64,000 bases of DNA from Kuafuiihalomonas sp039024635 (GTDB lineage: Bacteria; Myxococcota; Kuafuiibacteriia; Kuafuiibacteriales; Kuafuiibacteriaceae), in assembly GCA_039024635.1 (NCBI GenBank), contig JBCCQA010000020.1, forward strand, positions 1 to 64,000, read 5' to 3'. Below, in pieces: positions 1 to 9,658 of the stretch (its first letter is position 1; each line of letters opens with the position of its first letter). Under the pieces are notes generated by a model. The model was given only the letters and a program-made list of their open reading frames with translations. It searched no databases and was not told the origin of the DNA. The position numbers and the translations under genes are program-made.

Positions 1-17
1 GACAGGTCCAGCCGGAC

Positions 18-2228
18 TCAGAAGCCAGGGATGCAGGCCTGCCGGCCGGTGATGTAGTCGTCGACGGTACGAATGGAACACTCACCCGGGGCGGTGAAAT
101 CGACCTCGGCCACCCGCCAGAAATCCGAGCTGCTGGTGCAGGTTCCGGAGGCGGCACCGCTGAGTCGGCGAGAATCGATGTCGAGGTCGGGGGTGCTCTG
201 GTTGCCGCAGTACACCTGGACGCGAGCCGTTCGGCCCGCACCATTCTTGAAGTTGTGGACTCCAACTCGATAGGTCTCGCCCACCACGGGCTGGTCTACG
301 CGGATGTTTTCAGGGCCGTTGGCGACGTCTTCGTCGCTGTCGAGACCGGGCAAGGCCCAGCTTGGCGTCCTGTTCTGGAAGAAGCAGTCTTCGGTCGTAT
401 CGAACCAGGCGGTTCCTCGATCTCTCATCACGTGGAGGTCGAGGTCGCCGGCGCCGTCCCAGGTCAGCGTGACCTGAAACTCTCGAGGACGAACATCGAC
501 TTCGACCTGGCAGCTACGCTCCCGCCCTTCTGCGTCCACCACCGTCGCCTCCAGTTCATACGTCCCGATGATCTTGGGCTTGAATACGATAGCGGCCGTA
601 GTGGGGGGCTCAGGGTCGAAGATGTCGTCGGCGTTCGCGCCCCCCGGTGGACCATCCACGATTCGCCACCGACGAGAGACGATCTCCGATGAGCCGTTCT
701 CAAAGACCCCCAGCCGCACGTCAGTCCCGACTGTGACCGAGACGTCGCTGCTGCACTGAATCCCGAGGCCTTCGCCACCCGTACCCTCGATGGGCACCAC
801 GATGCTGGGGCGATCTTCGTTGTTGATCCGCATGCGCAGGAGGCCCTCGAAATCGCCGACTTCTCGGGGTCGGAAGGACACCGAGATCTCGAAGGCCCCG
901 CCCGGTTCGATTATGGTCGAAGGAATGGGGGCGTCGGGCAGGGTGAAGGTCCCGGGCGGAACGCCCTCGAACTCCTCGATCACGACGTCGAACAACAGGC
1001 AGTTGACGCTCTCGGTGTTGCGGACCGTCACTACTTCGATCACCTCGTCCAGGGTCGGGGTTCGGGGGAACTCGATCGAAGGCGGCGAGACGCTGAAACC
1101 GCATGGCGGAAGGTCGATACCCGTCCCGAAGAGGGTCAGCTCTATCAAGGGCTTCTCGGGGTCATCACTCTCGATCCGAAGGCTCCCCGAGTAGCTACGC
1201 TCCGCCTGGGGCTCGAAGAAGAGGGGCAACTGGAGGTTCTCACCGGGTCCGAGTTCGATGGGGAACGAGGTCCCGAGCAGAAACACCTCGGGGGACTCGG
1301 TCACTTGGACCGAGGTGACCGTCACCGGCGCTGAGCCTCGATTCAAGAAGATGACGGTGCGCTCCACACCCTGACCCAGGGGCACTCTCGGAAAGAAGAC
1401 GTTGGAGCTCGGGGTGACGACCAGGTCCGGGCCGAGGTTGGCGCCGATGCCCTCCAAACGAACCAGCTCCTGACACGATGAATCGGGGCAGAAGCCGATC
1501 CGCCAGATCGCTTCTTCCTTGGATTCGCTGCCCTCCAGCGGCGCGGTGTAGCGAAACGGAAGCTCGGTCGAGGTCCCGGGCTGGAGCCGGGCCCAGACGC
1601 CACGGCCGTCGACTTCAGGCAGGCCGCCGAACTGGCCGGCCGATAGGGAAAACCGCGCTTGACCTCCTTCGCGGTCGAGACTGTAGACGTCCTGCACTAC
1701 CGGCGACGCGTTTCGAATGCTGAGCGTTCCCTCGACGGTAGCGCCGAAGGCGATCGGGCCGAGGACCAGTGGATTGGGCTCGATCACGAGGCCGGAGCGA
1801 GAGACGCGATAGCCCCAGTCCACCTCGAGAACTTCGAGGGCTCGTCCGGACAAGGACTCGAGGAGGATCTCCACGAACCCCGAGCTTTCTCCTTCGGGCG
1901 TCTGGTCCGCTGTCGAGAGCTCGAACACCAGCTCGACTGGCTGGCCGGGGACCAGTGCGCCGCTGGCCTCAAAGGGCCTGAGCTGGACCTCGCCCTCTAG
2001 GCTAGGGGTCGCGGCGCCGATCCGGAACACGGCCTCGTCGAGGCCCTCGTTCCGCAACATCACAGAAGCCGTCGCCGAATCGCCGGCGAGGACGGTGCCG
2101 AAGTCGAGGCTTCCTTCGAGCCGGGGCTGCACGTCGAGGTCCACCGGCGTGAGGCCCGGTAGCCCTCCCGGGGATTGAACGCACGCGGTGCAGGCAAGGA
2201 GGAGCCCCGTCCCGAGCCTCGGTCCCAT
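18..2228 (-). CDS. Large lipoprotein with choice-of-anchor-D (ASH-like) repeats, a PKD-like and a DUF2135-like domain
   Basis: Predicted outer-membrane or surface lipoprotein of 736 residues, function unknown. The ATG start is chosen because it gives a short signal peptide ending in an LLAC-type lipobox at about residue 13; further upstream codons would add an unlikely Arg-rich leader. At least four Ig-like segments follow, with the LDFG or IEFPR strand pattern and conserved NxGxxxV cores (about 35-160, 150-290, 270-380 and 375-490), typical of choice-of-anchor-D/ASH proteins. A PKD-like segment lies near 490-590. The C-terminal part begins with LTWDGAGDLDLHV, resembling the DUF2135 fold seen in myxobacterial surface proteins. 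It is monocistronic as far as seen, ending near the window start. The family-level call is solid; the substrate or partner cannot be read. Confidence 0.8.
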   Translation of the reverse strand: MGPRLGTGLLLACTACVQSPGGLPGLTPVDLDVQPRLEGSLDFGTVLAGDSATASVMLRNEGLDEAVFRIGAATPSLEGEVQLRPFEASGALVPGQPVELVFELSTADQTPEGESSGFVEILLESLSGRALEVLEVDWGYRVSRSGLVIEPNPLVLGPIAFGATVEGTLSIRNASPVVQDVYSLDREGGQARFSLSAGQFGGLPEVDGRGVWARLQPGTSTELPFRYTAPLEGSESKEEAIWRIGFCPDSSCQELVRLEGIGANLGPDLVVTPSSNVFFPRVPLGQGVERTVIFLNRGSAPVTVTSVQVTESPEVFLLGTSFPIELGPGENLQLPLFFEPQAERSYSGSLRIESDDPEKPLIELTLFGTGIDLPPCGFSVSPPSIEFPRTPTLDEVIEVVTVRNTESVNCLLFDVVIEEFEGVPPGTFTLPDAPIPSTIIEPGGAFEISVSFRPREVGDFEGLLRMRINNEDRPSIVVPIEGTGGEGLGIQCSSDVSVTVGTDVRLGVFENGSSEIVSRRWRIVDGPPGGANADDIFDPEPPTTAAIVFKPKIIGTYELEATVVDAEGRERSCQVEVDVRPREFQVTLTWDGAGDLDLHVMRDRGTAWFDTTEDCFFQNRTPSWALPGLDSDEDVANGPENIRVDQPVVGETYRVGVHNFKNGAGRTARVQVYCGNQSTPDLDIDSRRLSGAASGTCTSSSDFWRVAEVDFTAPGECSIRTVDDYITGRQACIPGF

Positions 2229-2274
2229 GCCATTCACCCTGCCACGAGGCGGGGGCGAGGCAACGGTTAAACGG

Positions 2275-2919
2275 TCAGGGAAGGGCGTAAAGTACGGCGG
2301 CATGGACGTGCAGGGCCGAACCAGCAAGCACGAAGAGGTGCCAAACGGCGTGGTGGAAGCGAAAGCCCCGCCACAGATAGAACAGAACCCCGAAGGTGTA
2401 GGCCAGTCCGCCCCACAGGAGCATCAGCAGGCCTTCCATCGGAATCTGCTGGGCCAAAGAAGGGGCGGTGGCGACGCCCATCCAGCCCATGCCCAGATAG
2501 AGCGCCATGGAGATCCCTAGGCGCCGGGGCCCCTTGGAGAGCTCAACCAAAATGCCGAGGACGGCGAGAGACCAAACGATGGAGAAGAAGGTCCATCCGA
2601 ATGGTCCGCGGAGGGGCCCCACGAGAAAGGGGGTGTAGGTTCCAGCGATGAGGGCGTAGATGCCGGTGTAGTCCAGCAGTTCGAAAGCCCGCTTGCTCGG
2701 ACCGGAGGGCAGGGCGTGGCAGAAGGTGGAGGCCGTGTACAGATTAACGAGCGTCAGACCGAAGACCGTGACCGCAGCGACGTGGCCGACGTCTCCCCTC
2801 AGCAGTGCTTCGTCCACCATCCACCAAGTCGCACAGATGGCGCCGAGGAGGCCGATCCCGTGGGTCGCGGCGTGGGCGATCTCTTCGCCAACGCTGAACT
2901 TCGGGGAAAGGCCCGGCAC
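2275..2919 (-). CDS. Hemolysin III (HlyIII/YqfA) family integral membrane protein
   Basis: Seven-helix inner-membrane protein of the HlyIII/PAQR-like superfamily. The name comes from a Bacillus hemolysin; the true role in most bacteria is unknown and may be hydrolase-like or in lipid homeostasis. Visible family motifs are EEIAHAATHGIG near the N-terminus, STFCHALP in the middle, YTGIYALIAGTYTPF, and HHAVWHLFVLAGSALHVHA at the C-terminus, giving the conserved Ser and His residues of the predicted metal site. The chosen GTG gives 214 residues, the usual family length. A GTG at 2973 would overlap the TGA of the upstream lipoprotein (GTGA) and add 18 residues; both starts are possible. It is the last gene of a three-gene minus-strand run. 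Confidence 0.88.
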   Translation of the reverse strand: MPGLSPKFSVGEEIAHAATHGIGLLGAICATWWMVDEALLRGDVGHVAAVTVFGLTLVNLYTASTFCHALPSGPSKRAFELLDYTGIYALIAGTYTPFLVGPLRGPFGWTFFSIVWSLAVLGILVELSKGPRRLGISMALYLGMGWMGVATAPSLAQQIPMEGLLMLLWGGLAYTFGVLFYLWRGFRFHHAVWHLFVLAGSALHVHAAVLYALP

Positions 2920-2969
2920 CCCGTCATGATGCCACGAATCTTGTCCCTCTTTCGCGACCGGGAGGGCGC

Positions 2970-4712
2970 TCACTCCAACACGAGGGTCTGGTCCCCGGGC
3001 ACGTCCCGGACCACCAGCTGTCGTCCGTCGGGCCAAAGTGCTGCCACCCACTCGGCGCCGTTCCACGCGCCCAAGCCGAAGCGGACGCCGGTCGCATTTT
3101 GAGAGGCTCGGCTCGAACCTCCGTTGATATCCTTGAACTGGAGGCGGTCGCCGGTCTTCACGACGATTCGGGCGCTGACGCCGCCCCGAGCGCCCGTTCC
3201 TGGTGTGCGGCCGACACGGACGTGGAGCCAGTGCTGACCGCCCAAATCGGTCTCGTTGCGGAACAAATTGATCCGGGAGCCGTCGGTCGTCGCGGTGACC
3301 ACGTCGACCCGACCATCGCGGTCATAGTCGGCAAAGGCCACGGCCACGTTATGAGCCCCGGTCCGGAAGACCTCGACGTGAGGCCAGCCGGCTTGGATGA
3401 AGCGGACGGGCACGCCGCCCTCATGGGTAAAGGTCAAGTAGTCACGGTTGTCCTCTTGGGCGACGAACATGTCCCACCAGCCGTTGGCGTCGAAGTCTTC
3501 GAAGCCCAAGCCCCAACCGTAGTCACCCGAAGCGCCGACCTCTCGGCTCACCTCGAGAAAGCTGCCGTCTTCTTGGCCGAGGAAGAGCGGCGTGCCGCCA
3601 ATGTCGGAGATGAAGTAGTCGAGCCGTCCGTTCTGATCGATGTCGGCTGCATCGATGCCCATCGGATTGCCGATGTCCTGGGTTAGTCCTGCTTCGACGG
3701 TGACGTCGGTGAAGCGTCCACCGTCGTTTCTGAGGAGGACGCGGTTCGCGGTCGAGCTGCCGCGGTCGTTCCAAATCCAAAGGTCTTGGTCCCCGTCGTT
3801 GTCGTAGTCCGACCACATGACGGCGCATGGGTTCCCGGTCGGAGCTGCGAAGACGCCTGCCGCCTCCGATACGTCTTCGAAGCGCCCGTCCCCCAGGTTT
3901 CGGAGCAGGTAGGCTCGACGCGGGAGATTTTCGAAGGCCGACGAAGCCACGACCACGTCCATCCAACCGTCACCGTCCCAGTCGCCCCAAGAGGCTATCT
4001 TGCTGACCCCCCGTCGGGACAGGAACTCGGACGAAAGTGGACCGCCTGCCCCCACGGCCTCCGCCACGTCCACGAAGCGGCCGGCGCCATCGTTCTGAAG
4101 CAGAAGATCCCGAGGATGGGCGCCCACATACAGGTCGAGGTCGCCGTCGGCGTCGTAGTCCGCGGCTGCAACGGAGTAGGTGTCCATGTCACCGACGACC
4201 CGACCGATCCCGGAGGCCTGGGTGATGTTGGCGAAGCGGCCGTCGCCTTGGTTGAGCCACAAGGTGGAGGCGTAGCGCTCGAAGCCCAGTCCGTTGGCGA
4301 CGTAGATGTCGTCGAAGCCGTCGCCGTTGACGTCGACGAAGCCGATGCCGACCCCGTGCTGGTTGCCGCCCCCGACCGCCTGGGCCAGTCCGGCTTCGGG
4401 TCCAAGCTCTCGCAGCTGCACCGGTCCCGGGGGCTGAGCGTTCAGCGCAAGCTCCACCCGGGCCCCCAGGCTGGGACCGCGGTCCAGTCGCAGTGGGGCC
4501 CACAGGAAGGGGGCGTCGAAGGTCTCGGCCGGGCCCGCTCCGAAGTCCCTCGAAGCCTGTCCGCCATCTGGACGATCGGTCGAAGGCGGCCCCAAATCGA
4601 TGCCCGGTGTGTCCTCGGCCGCGGGGACCGAGTTTGCTTCTTCGGCACACCCGGAGCTGATGAGCAGGAGGAGGCCGGCCGCCCTCGCCGACCCGACGGC
4701 GCAGGGCCTCAA
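2970..4712 (-). CDS. FG-GAP/VCBS repeat lipoprotein with ASPIC/UnbV C-terminal domain (CRTAC1 type)
   Basis: Predicted lipoprotein of 580 residues with a signal peptide ending LLLISSGC. About seven FG-GAP-like repeats follow, each with a calcium-loop signature such as DVNGDGFDDIYVAN, DYDADGDLDLYVG, DYDNDGDQDLWIW and DYDRDGRVDVVTA. They should fold into a beta-propeller. The last 100 residues contain the ASPIC/UnbV segment (INLFRNET, WLHVRV, INGGSSRASQN). Proteins of this class are extracellular, and their ligands are usually unknown. The ATG start overlaps the TGA of the upstream DUF4920 gene (ATGA), so the two are probably translationally coupled. Confidence 0.92.
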   Translation of the reverse strand: MRPCAVGSARAAGLLLLISSGCAEEANSVPAAEDTPGIDLGPPSTDRPDGGQASRDFGAGPAETFDAPFLWAPLRLDRGPSLGARVELALNAQPPGPVQLRELGPEAGLAQAVGGGNQHGVGIGFVDVNGDGFDDIYVANGLGFERYASTLWLNQGDGRFANITQASGIGRVVGDMDTYSVAAADYDADGDLDLYVGAHPRDLLLQNDGAGRFVDVAEAVGAGGPLSSEFLSRRGVSKIASWGDWDGDGWMDVVVASSAFENLPRRAYLLRNLGDGRFEDVSEAAGVFAAPTGNPCAVMWSDYDNDGDQDLWIWNDRGSSTANRVLLRNDGGRFTDVTVEAGLTQDIGNPMGIDAADIDQNGRLDYFISDIGGTPLFLGQEDGSFLEVSREVGASGDYGWGLGFEDFDANGWWDMFVAQEDNRDYLTFTHEGGVPVRFIQAGWPHVEVFRTGAHNVAVAFADYDRDGRVDVVTATTDGSRINLFRNETDLGGQHWLHVRVGRTPGTGARGGVSARIVVKTGDRLQFKDINGGSSRASQNATGVRFGLGAWNGAEWVAALWPDGRQLVVRDVPGDQTLVLE

Positions 4713-5272
4713 AGCGTGGGCTCGTTGGAGCGTAGTTCGAGGCCCTGGGCCACCAGAGCGCCCTCCAGCACCGGGGCAGTGATCGAGCGCGGTTCTTGGT
4801 CCGTGCCCTCGACCCGATCGTTCTCGTAGTGCTGGGCCTCTTCAACCGACAGAGACTTCACTCGGAATTCGCCCTCGACCGTGGCCTCCATGCCCGGTGA
4901 GCCCTTCGGAACGAAGAAGCCGTAGCCAAGAGCGGTCACCCGGATGGGGGGGCCTTGTGTATCGCCCTGGAGGGTCATCCAGCAGCCTTTCTTGGAGCAG
5001 GCTTTGTCGACCTGGCCTCGGACCTTGACCCGCTGGCCGGCCAGCGACTCCGCCTTCTCGTATACCTCCGCCACCGACAGCGCGCGGGCACTAGTCAGGG
5101 CTTCTCCTCTTCGGATGACGCCGTCCGGGTCCACTTGCTCCCGTGTCTCGGGGCGTGTGCCCCGGTCGGCGTTCGGCGTCTGAGGTGGCGGTGCGCTCTC
5201 CTTGGGACGCGGGTCGGCGGAGTTTGAGGTGCAGGCCCCGAGGGCTAGGAGGAGGACGGCCAGCCGCAGCAT
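4709..5272 (-). CDS. DUF4920 family lipoprotein
   Basis: Lipoprotein of 187 residues. The start is placed at the ATG that yields MLRLAVLLLALGAC, a clear signal peptide with an LGAC lipobox; upstream codons would put 21 non-signal residues in front. The mature part has a Pro/Glu-rich linker and then the DUF4920 OB-like domain. That domain shows VKVRGQVDKACSKKGCWMTL and GYGFFVPKG, with the paired Cys of the KACxxKGCWM motif characteristic of the family. The biochemical role is unknown; the motif suggests metal or redox binding. It is first in the run DUF4920, FG-GAP/ASPIC, HlyIII. Confidence 0.85.
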   Translation of the reverse strand: MLRLAVLLLALGACTSNSADPRPKESAPPPQTPNADRGTRPETREQVDPDGVIRRGEALTSARALSVAEVYEKAESLAGQRVKVRGQVDKACSKKGCWMTLQGDTQGPPIRVTALGYGFFVPKGSPGMEATVEGEFRVKSLSVEEAQHYENDRVEGTDQEPRSITAPVLEGALVAQGLELRSNEPTL

Positions 5273-5395
5273 GGTCCAGGTCTCTCCGAAAACGTCCCCC
5301 GAGGACAAGGCGATTGCGGAAGACGGAGCCGACAAATTGGCCCCGATTCGGCTTTGTCGTTGTGTCCGAGGCCACGCCTTCGTAGGCCCACCGGG

Positions 5396-6211
5396 ATGCT
5401 GGTCGTCACCGGCCCGCCCCGGAGCGGGACTTCTCTGGTCTGCAACCTCCTGCAGCAGATCGGCTGCGACTTCGGAGACGAAGAGCTCCTCATCGCGGGC
5501 AACCAGTGGAATGAGCTGGGCTACTTCGAAAACACAGAGGTCGTCTCACTCAACCATCGACTCATCATTGGCTCCTGGCTGGACGCCGAACCATGGACGG
5601 TCTCGGTGTGGCCCGAAGGCCGCTTCGAACGTCTTCGGCGCCTGATGGTTCTCCTCGTCGGCCGGGCCACCATGACCAGTCAAAACATCCTTCGCCGCTC
5701 AAAGAAGTTGGCCGCTGAGATGGAGGCGATTCAGCACAAGTACGCGGGCTGCACGCTCAAAGATCCGCGGTTCTGCTTCACGCTTCCCGCCTGGGGTCGA
5801 AGCGTGGACCGCGTCCTGTACTGTATTCGCAACCCCCGGGAGGTGGCTCACTCCATGGCGAAGCAGTCCGGCTTCGCCCCCGCCATCGGATTCTATGCTT
5901 GGCACCGCTGGCAACGTTGGTTTTGGCGCCACTCGCATCCCTACCCGGTCCATTTCGTCGACTACAACAGGCTCGTGAGCGAGGAAGGCTTCGAAGAGGA
6001 GTTTCGTCGATTGCTCGCCTTCGCCCAGGTTCCCTTCGACGAGGGCCGGGCCCAGGAGATTCGCAAGCGGATCGTGCGGAGCGATCTTCACCACAACCGC
6101 TCTTCCGAAAAGCCGCTGCCATTCATCATCCAGGGCGCCTACGACGAGCTCCTGGGACGGCATCGCCGAGCCACGCCAGCCGAGACCCCGCGCCGCGCGG
6201 CCGCGCAGTGA
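5396..6211 (+). CDS. Sulfotransferase family protein (PAPS-dependent type)
   Basis: Predicted cytosolic sulfotransferase-like enzyme of 271 residues. The 5'-phosphosulfate-binding loop is near the N-terminus (GPPRSGTSLVCNLL, residues 5-18). The 3'-phosphate-binding motif follows near residue 145 (VLYCIRNPREVAHSM), as in bacterial sulfotransferases that modify carbohydrates, lipids or small molecules. The ATG is chosen because it places the loop directly at the N-terminus, as is usual; upstream codons only add a basic leader. It converges with the BCCT transporter gene, leaving 6 bp between the stops. The acceptor substrate cannot be inferred. Confidence 0.83.
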   Translation: MLVVTGPPRSGTSLVCNLLQQIGCDFGDEELLIAGNQWNELGYFENTEVVSLNHRLIIGSWLDAEPWTVSVWPEGRFERLRRLMVLLVGRATMTSQNILRRSKKLAAEMEAIQHKYAGCTLKDPRFCFTLPAWGRSVDRVLYCIRNPREVAHSMAKQSGFAPAIGFYAWHRWQRWFWRHSHPYPVHFVDYNRLVSEEGFEEEFRRLLAFAQVPFDEGRAQEIRKRIVRSDLHHNRSSEKPLPFIIQGAYDELLGRHRRATPAETPRRAAAQ

Positions 6212-6217
6212 GCGAGC

Positions 6218-7747
6218 TCAGGGGTCGCGCCCACCTTCGGCTCTCATCCGATCGCGATGGAGCCCCGTCCATAGGCTCAGCATCATCAGCAAGAGCATGA
6301 TGCACACCGGTAGGCCGATGCTGATGGTCGCCGCCTGAAGGGCCTTCAAGGCCTGTTTGCCTCCGAAGTACAGAAGTACCGCCGCCGTCGCGCCCTCGGC
6401 CGAAGCCCAGAACACCCGCTGCCAGACCGGTGGGTTGGGGTGGCCGCCCGAAGTCAGCATGTCGACGACGAAGCTCGCCGAATCCGAGGAGGTGACGAAG
6501 AAGACCGCAACCACCCCCGCCGCGAGGAGGCAGGTCACAGAGGCGAGGGGGAGCTGGGACAGCATTACGTAGATGGCGGTGGAGACGTCGCTTTGCACAG
6601 CGCTGGCAATTCCGCCGCCTCCGAAGCGCTCCAGCCACAGGGCGGTGTCGCCAAAGATCGAGAACCAAATCACGGTGACGGCAGTGGGGGCCAACAGCAC
6701 GCCGAGCACGAACTCCCGAATGGTCCGACCGCGGCTGATTCGGGCCACGAACATGCCCACGAAGGGGGACCATGCGATCCACCAGCCCCAGTAGAAGACG
6801 GTCCAAGAGCGAACCCATTGGGCTTCGGCCTGGTTGAAGCTCCCGCTGCGGAGCGTTCGCTGCAGGATGATTTTCACGTAATTCCCGATGTCCTCGAGCC
6901 CCGAGTCGATGATGAAGAGCGTGGGGCCTGCGAAGAAGACGAAGACCATGAGCAGAGTGGCCAAGCTCATGTTGAGTTCGCTGAGTCGGCGAATGCCCTT
7001 ATCCACGCCGGTCACCAAGGAGGCGGTGGCGCACAGGGTGATGATCCCGATGAGGATCAGCTGGGTCTGGGTGGTGTGGGGGACCTCGAAGAGATGGTTC
7101 AGTCCCGCGCTCACCTGCATGGCGCCCAGTCCGAGGGAGGTCGCGAGGCCGAAAAGGGTTCCGAACACGCAGATGATGTCGATCAGATGGCCCGGCCAAC
7201 CATGGATGCGCTCGCCGAGGAGGGGGTAGAAGCAGGAACGGATGGCGAGGGGCAGTTTTCGACGGTACGCGAAGTACGCGATGGACAGGGCCATGAGCAC
7301 GTAGATGGCCCAGGCGTGGATTCCCCAGTGGAAGAAGGTGAGAGGAATGGCGCTCTCTGCCGACTGCGCTGTTGCGCCCGGCCCGCTGGGCGGGCTGGCG
7401 TAGTGCATCATGGGCTCGGCGACGCCGTAGAACACGAGCCCGATGCCCATCCCGGCGCTGAAGAGCATCGAGAACCAAGTCAAGGTCGAGAAGTCAGGGC
7501 GGCTGTCGTCGTCGCCGAGTCGAATGCCGGCGTAGGGGCTGACGAGAAGGTACAAACAGAATCCGATGAAGAGCGCGACCGAGATGACGTACAGCCATCC
7601 GAAGTAGCGAGAGACCCCGGCCAGCAGCGCCGGGAAGATCTCGGCTGCCAACTCCGTTTGCGTGATCCCGAAGACCAGGAAGGCGATGAGAAGGACGCCC
7701 GAGGTGATGAAGACGGGGGGATTGATCGTGGTCGAGGGGGCGTCCAC
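6218..7747 (-). CDS. BCCT family betaine/carnitine/choline transporter
   Basis: Integral membrane secondary transporter of 509 residues with about 12 predicted helices. The glycine-rich stretch GMGIGLVFYGVAEP in the first third and the Trp-rich segment FYWGWWIAWSPFVGMFVARIS in TM8 are signatures of the BCCT family, which imports quaternary ammonium compounds such as glycine betaine or choline, usually with sodium. The start is a GTG followed by a short cytoplasmic N-terminus. It lacks the long C-terminal osmosensing extension of BetP or BetT, ending about 20 residues after the last helix. A role in osmoprotectant uptake is likely but inferred. Confidence 0.95.
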   Translation of the reverse strand: MDAPSTTINPPVFITSGVLLIAFLVFGITQTELAAEIFPALLAGVSRYFGWLYVISVALFIGFCLYLLVSPYAGIRLGDDDSRPDFSTLTWFSMLFSAGMGIGLVFYGVAEPMMHYASPPSGPGATAQSAESAIPLTFFHWGIHAWAIYVLMALSIAYFAYRRKLPLAIRSCFYPLLGERIHGWPGHLIDIICVFGTLFGLATSLGLGAMQVSAGLNHLFEVPHTTQTQLILIGIITLCATASLVTGVDKGIRRLSELNMSLATLLMVFVFFAGPTLFIIDSGLEDIGNYVKIILQRTLRSGSFNQAEAQWVRSWTVFYWGWWIAWSPFVGMFVARISRGRTIREFVLGVLLAPTAVTVIWFSIFGDTALWLERFGGGGIASAVQSDVSTAIYVMLSQLPLASVTCLLAAGVVAVFFVTSSDSASFVVDMLTSGGHPNPPVWQRVFWASAEGATAAVLLYFGGKQALKALQAATISIGLPVCIMLLLMMLSLWTGLHRDRMRAEGGRDP

Positions 7748-7968
7748 CCGCGGACCCTATCAGTCGAGACAGCCGACGCGAAGCCGAGTGCGAGAAACAC
7801 CCCTGCCCGATCAAAGGCGGGCGGAGTTTGCCAAGCGGTCCGCCATGGGTGTCGGTGAGAGCGAATATGAGGGCGAGAGAGAATCGTTTCTTGAGCCGCG
7901 AGAACGCGGAGATGGAGGGCGTGGCAGGCCGGTGGAGCGGTGGAAACGACCAGTGGTGGGATTGGTAC

Positions 7969-8847
7969 ATGTCCCTGGCGGTCAATACCCAATCGCTCCA
8001 TGCCGTCGTTGCGAGCCCCGCGCTTCCAGCGCTCTCCGTTCCGAATCTCGCGGAGGTTGAGCGGGTCCTATCCGAAGATGTGTCGGTCGACGACGAGACC
8101 CGGCGCCTGTTCGAGACCCACGGCTGGGTGAAGCTTCGGCAGCTCTGCCCACCCGAGGCGGCGCTGGGACTTCGGGGCGCCTTCATTCGCGCCTTCGACG
8201 CGACCGATCTTCCGGCCATGGGCTTTCCGAGCCTGGAGATGATGTGGACCCACGAAGCCTGGTCCCGCTGCTTCGTTCGTTCTCGACGCTTCGCTTCGGT
8301 GGCGGGGCAGTTGCTCGACGTCGAATCGGTCCGCCTCTATCACGACAACGCGCTCTGCAAGAGTCCCGGCTGCGGTCGTACGCCCTGGCACTACGACGCG
8401 CACCACTACCCCATCGATTCGGCGGACGTGGTCACTTTGTGGATGCCCCTTCAGCCGACGCCTGCCGCCATGGGGCCCCTCGTCTTTTCCCAGGACCGAG
8501 ACCTTCATCTACGGGTCCGGGACGCCGACTTCGACAAGTTCGGGACGGCCTACGACGCCGGAATCATCGAGCTCATCGAACGGGAGGGGGTGGCGATCGA
8601 GCTTGTGGAGTACGACCTAGGTGACGTCACGTTCCACCACGCCGATGCGCTTCACTCGGCGGGCCCGAACCGCACCGAGCTCGACCGCTACGCCCTGGCG
8701 ACGACCTACTTCGCCGACGGCGCGCGCTTGGTCTCGGAGCCGACGATGATTTCGGGCGACTTCGAGAAGTTCATGCCCGGCGTCGAGCCGGGCCACGTGA
8801 TCGACAGCCCTCTCAACCCGGTGCTGTGGCGTCGAGGAGAGGTCTGA
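7969..8847 (+). CDS. Phytanoyl-CoA dioxygenase (PhyH) family Fe(II)/2-oxoglutarate oxygenase
   Basis: Non-haem iron, 2-oxoglutarate-dependent dioxygenase of 292 residues. The double-stranded beta-helix metal triad is visible: H141-x-D143 in WHYDAHH and H229 in ALHSAG. An Arg about 11 residues later (R240 in ELDRY) is suited to 2-oxoglutarate. The start is uncertain; the ATG following GGTGGGATTGGT is preferred, while in-frame starts at 7828, 7867 and 7912 would lengthen it. The downstream methyltransferase begins 5 bp after its stop, so they probably act together, perhaps hydroxylating and methylating one small molecule. Substrate unknown. Confidence 0.85.
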   Translation: MSLAVNTQSLHAVVASPALPALSVPNLAEVERVLSEDVSVDDETRRLFETHGWVKLRQLCPPEAALGLRGAFIRAFDATDLPAMGFPSLEMMWTHEAWSRCFVRSRRFASVAGQLLDVESVRLYHDNALCKSPGCGRTPWHYDAHHYPIDSADVVTLWMPLQPTPAAMGPLVFSQDRDLHLRVRDADFDKFGTAYDAGIIELIEREGVAIELVEYDLGDVTFHHADALHSAGPNRTELDRYALATTYFADGARLVSEPTMISGDFEKFMPGVEPGHVIDSPLNPVLWRRGEV

Positions 8848-8852
8848 AGCGC

Positions 8853-9653
8853 GTGGATACCTTCGAGCGATCCATGGCCCACTGGTCCGAAGAGGGGCGG
8901 GCGGAGATGGAGTCCTTCTACACTGTCGCGACCCAGGACTATCGAGAGCTGGCCGAGTCGAGGGACTGGCCGGGATGGCTGGGGACCCGCGCCCGCGTGC
9001 TGGACGTGGCCTGCGGCAGCGGCAAGTTTCCTCGGGCCCTCGGGCTCTACGCAGATCTGGGGCCTCAGACTCTCACGGTGGACCTCTTGGACCCGAGCCC
9101 CTTCTCCGTCGAGGAGGCGGGCAACAGCTTGGAGCCTCCCTTCGCACGTGGAAGAGACTTCGTCTGTACCCTGCAGGACCTCCCGCCCCAGGCGGGGCCG
9201 TGGCCTGTCGTGTGGGCGACCCATGCCCTCTACGCCATTCCTCCGGCCGAGTTGGACTTGGCGCTCGCGCGCTTCGTGAGGGCTATCGCCGAGAAGGGCG
9301 TCGGCTTCATCGCCCACGCCCGGGCCGACAGCTTCTACATGAGCTTTCATCGGGCCTATCTGGAAGGTCGTTTGGGCGGACGAGGGACGCCCTTCAGCAC
9401 GGCCGAAGACCTCTTGGCTGCCTTCGACCGCCTAGGGGTCGAGGTTCAGGTCAGCGACATAGAGTATGTGGGACGCACCGAGCGTCGGGAGGTCGCGGAG
9501 GGCTTCTTGCAGCGCTGCCTCTTCGACGAAACGGTGAGCCTTGCTCAGATGGAGGCCGACCCCGCCCTGAGCCAGGTACTCCAGACGGCGCGGGGCGACG
9601 ATTCCGCCTTCTGCTTTCCCCAGCGGGTGGCTCTGATCGATTTCGCTCGCTGA
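8853..9653 (+). CDS. Class I SAM-dependent methyltransferase
   Basis: Cytosolic methyltransferase of 266 residues with a Rossmann-type SAM motif I (VLDVACGSGKFPRAL) near residue 50 and an acidic post-I segment (LTVDLLDPSPF). The GTG start is preferred because an AGGAGAGG Shine-Dalgarno sequence ends 10 bp upstream; a GTG at 8826 inside the previous gene and an ATG at 8874 are alternatives. It follows the PhyH dioxygenase and converges tail to tail with another methyltransferase (9659-10531) that shares general layout. The acceptor is unknown. Confidence 0.8.
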   Translation: MDTFERSMAHWSEEGRAEMESFYTVATQDYRELAESRDWPGWLGTRARVLDVACGSGKFPRALGLYADLGPQTLTVDLLDPSPFSVEEAGNSLEPPFARGRDFVCTLQDLPPQAGPWPVVWATHALYAIPPAELDLALARFVRAIAEKGVGFIAHARADSFYMSFHRAYLEGRLGGRGTPFSTAEDLLAAFDRLGVEVQVSDIEYVGRTERREVAEGFLQRCLFDETVSLAQMEADPALSQVLQTARGDDSAFCFPQRVALIDFAR

Positions 9654-9658
9654 GCCCG

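Noticed and set aside
6440..7858. Long plus-strand open frame of 472 codons opposite the BCCT gene
   Set aside because: Its His/Glu/Gly-rich product has no domain; it is the usual mirror frame of a high-GC gene, and the BCCT motifs are unmistakable on the other strand.
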